Positions 4,416 to 5,131 of a DNA stretch of 5,131 bases are shown here, one piece after another (within the stretch, counting starts at the first letter, position 1; each line of letters opens with the position of its first letter). The stretch is from an uncultured Clostridia bacterium (GTDB taxonomy: Bacteria; Bacillota; Clostridia; Oscillospirales; Ruminococcaceae): NCBI GenBank assembly GCA_945910715.1, contig CAMDZU010000122.1, forward strand, positions 1 through 5,131. Reading direction: 5' to 3'. A model generated the notes under the pieces. It did no database searches. It worked only from the letters and a program-made list of their open reading frames with translations, and was not told the DNA's origin. Position numbers and translations under genes: made by a program.

Positions 4416-5043
4416 AATGGGGGAAAACTGCCTCCACGCTCTTACGAACGTAAGCTTTACTATTCCCAAGGGCGAATTTGCCGCCATTGTGGGCGCAAGC
4501 GGCTCGGGAAAAACCACGCTGATGAACATTATCGGCTGTCTTGACACCGCAACAAGGGGCGAATATTTCCTTGACGGCGAAAAAATTTCAAGCCTTTCGC
4601 AGAACAGGCTAAGCGTTATCCGCAATGAAAAAATCGGATTTGTTTTTCAGGGCTTCAACCTTATACCCACACTTACCGCCGCCGAAAATGTTGAATTGCC
4701 GCTGATTTACCGCAGAATGCGCCGTGCGGAAAGAACGGAGCTTGTTAAAAATGCGCTGGAGCTTGTGGGGCTGTCATCAAGAGCGGAGCACAAGCCCAAT
4801 CAGCTTTCGGGAGGACAACAGCAAAGAGTAGCCATTGCCAGAGCAATTGCCGCTTGTCCCCCCGTAATACTTGCAGACGAGCCTTGCGGAAACCTTGACA
4901 GCCGCTCGGGAGGAATTATTATGGATATTCTCCATAGCCTGAATAAATCGGGAAAAACCGTTGTGCTGATTACTCACGACGACAATGCGGCAAGGACGGC
5001 GGAGAGAATTATCAGAATAAAGGACGGGGTTGTCAGCGCATAA
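4381..5043 (+). CDS. MacB/LolD-type ABC transporter ATP-binding protein (220 aa)
   Basis: All nucleotide-binding motifs are present in order: Walker A GASGSGKT (38-45), Q-loop Q90 in FVFQGFNL, signature LSGGQQQR (142-149), Walker B VILADE (162-167), D-loop NLDS (171-174) and switch H199 in LITHDD. The family block normally reading DEPTGNLD is DEPCGNLD here, with Cys at residue 169. The [20 protein letters not shown] stretch and the length of 220 residues are typical of the MacB/LolD/FtsE class, which pair with FtsX-like permeases. The protein dimerises on the cytosolic face and powers the permease. The start is TTG, with a strong ribosome binding site. The gene overlaps the Cys-rich gene by 35 bases. 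The only FtsX-like permease in view is at 2101-3282 on the other strand, so the two probably form one transporter; a permease further right cannot be excluded, although the hairpins at 5047-5108 suggest the unit ends here. Confidence 0.92.
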   Translation: MIRIKEIFTDYKMGENCLHALTNVSFTIPKGEFAAIVGASGSGKTTLMNIIGCLDTATRGEYFLDGEKISSLSQNRLSVIRNEKIGFVFQGFNLIPTLTAAENVELPLIYRRMRRAERTELVKNALELVGLSSRAEHKPNQLSGGQQQRVAIARAIAACPPVILADEPCGNLDSRSGGIIMDILHSLNKSGKTVVLITHDDNAARTAERIIRIKDGVVSA

Positions 5044-5046
5044 AAA

Positions 5047-5076
5047 AACCACTGCAAGTTTCTGCTTGCAGTGGTT
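5047..5076 (-). terminator. Perfect 12-bp hairpin with T-tract on the minus strand
   Basis: AACCACTGCAAG (5047-5058) and CTTGCAGTGGTT (5065-5076) pair perfectly around a 6-base loop. On the minus strand the stem runs into a T tract (seven T in all, 5048-5042), the form of an intrinsic terminator for a gene entering from the right. On the plus strand no T-tract follows the stem, so for the ATPase mRNA it would be mainly a 3'-end stabilising hairpin. The A tract overlaps the ATPase stop codon. Confidence 0.7.
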
Positions 5077-5077
5077 G

Positions 5078-5108
5078 AGCTTGTCGAAAAAGTATTTTTC
5101 GACAAGCT
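5078..5108. repeat. Perfect 14-bp palindromic hairpin, possible dispersed repeat
   Basis: AGCTTGTCGAAAAA (5078-5091) and TTTTTCGACAAGCT (5095-5108) are exact reverse complements with a 3-base loop GTA; a G-T pair extends it by one. It follows the previous hairpin after one base. It lacks a T-tract outside the stem on either strand, so it is not a standard terminator. It may be a REP-like palindromic unit or an mRNA end element. I see nothing else supportable in 5110-5131. Confidence 0.6.
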
Positions 5109-5131
5109 TCAGACTTCGAGAAACACACGCA

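Overview
The window looks like chromosomal DNA of a low-to-medium G+C Gram-positive anaerobe of the class Clostridia, perhaps the Ruminococcaceae/Oscillospiraceae. This is an inference from strong AGGAGG-type ribosome binding sites, short tightly packed operons, Firmicutes-style ABC transporters and a small clostridial-type Cys-rich protein. I see no rRNA, tRNA, CRISPR array or full insertion sequence.

Layout, left to right. (1) 1-644, minus: the N-terminal 214 residues of an ABC exporter membrane domain, running off the left edge, with its own promoter and an operator-like inverted repeat at 673-720. (2) 824-1952, minus: a two-gene operon of a nicotinamidase-like cysteine hydrolase followed by a Nudix hydrolase. 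It has a recognisable promoter, a perfect inverted repeat that covers the Shine-Dalgarno sequence, and an intrinsic terminator at 786-818. (3) 2101-3938, minus: a MacA-like adaptor followed by a MacB-like permease, overlapping by 10 bases. (4) 3939-4232: a divergent control region that has been invaded by a 170-bp miniature inverted-repeat transposable element (MITE) with 17-bp terminal inverted repeats and a 6-bp target-site duplication. (5) 4233-5043, plus: a 60-residue Cys-rich protein whose 3' end overlaps the TTG start of a MacB/LolD-type ATPase. (6) 5047-5108: two perfect hairpins in tandem, the first of which is a terminator for a gene arriving from the right.

How the parts fit. The adaptor and permease on one strand and the ATPase on the other together supply the three components of a MacAB-like export system, arranged as a divergon instead of the usual single operon. 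The adaptor is unusually small and seems to lack the lipoyl and coiled-coil hairpin domains, which fits a cell without an outer membrane. The nicotinamidase and Nudix pair suggests NAD turnover: deamidation of nicotinamide and hydrolysis of ADP-ribose or a related nucleotide.

The most notable observations are the MITE, which appears to have landed between the -10 box and the ribosome binding site of the adaptor operon and so would add a folded leader to its mRNA; the divergent, slimmed-down MacAB-like system with its Cys-rich companion; and the SD-sequestering repeat in front of the nicotinamidase.
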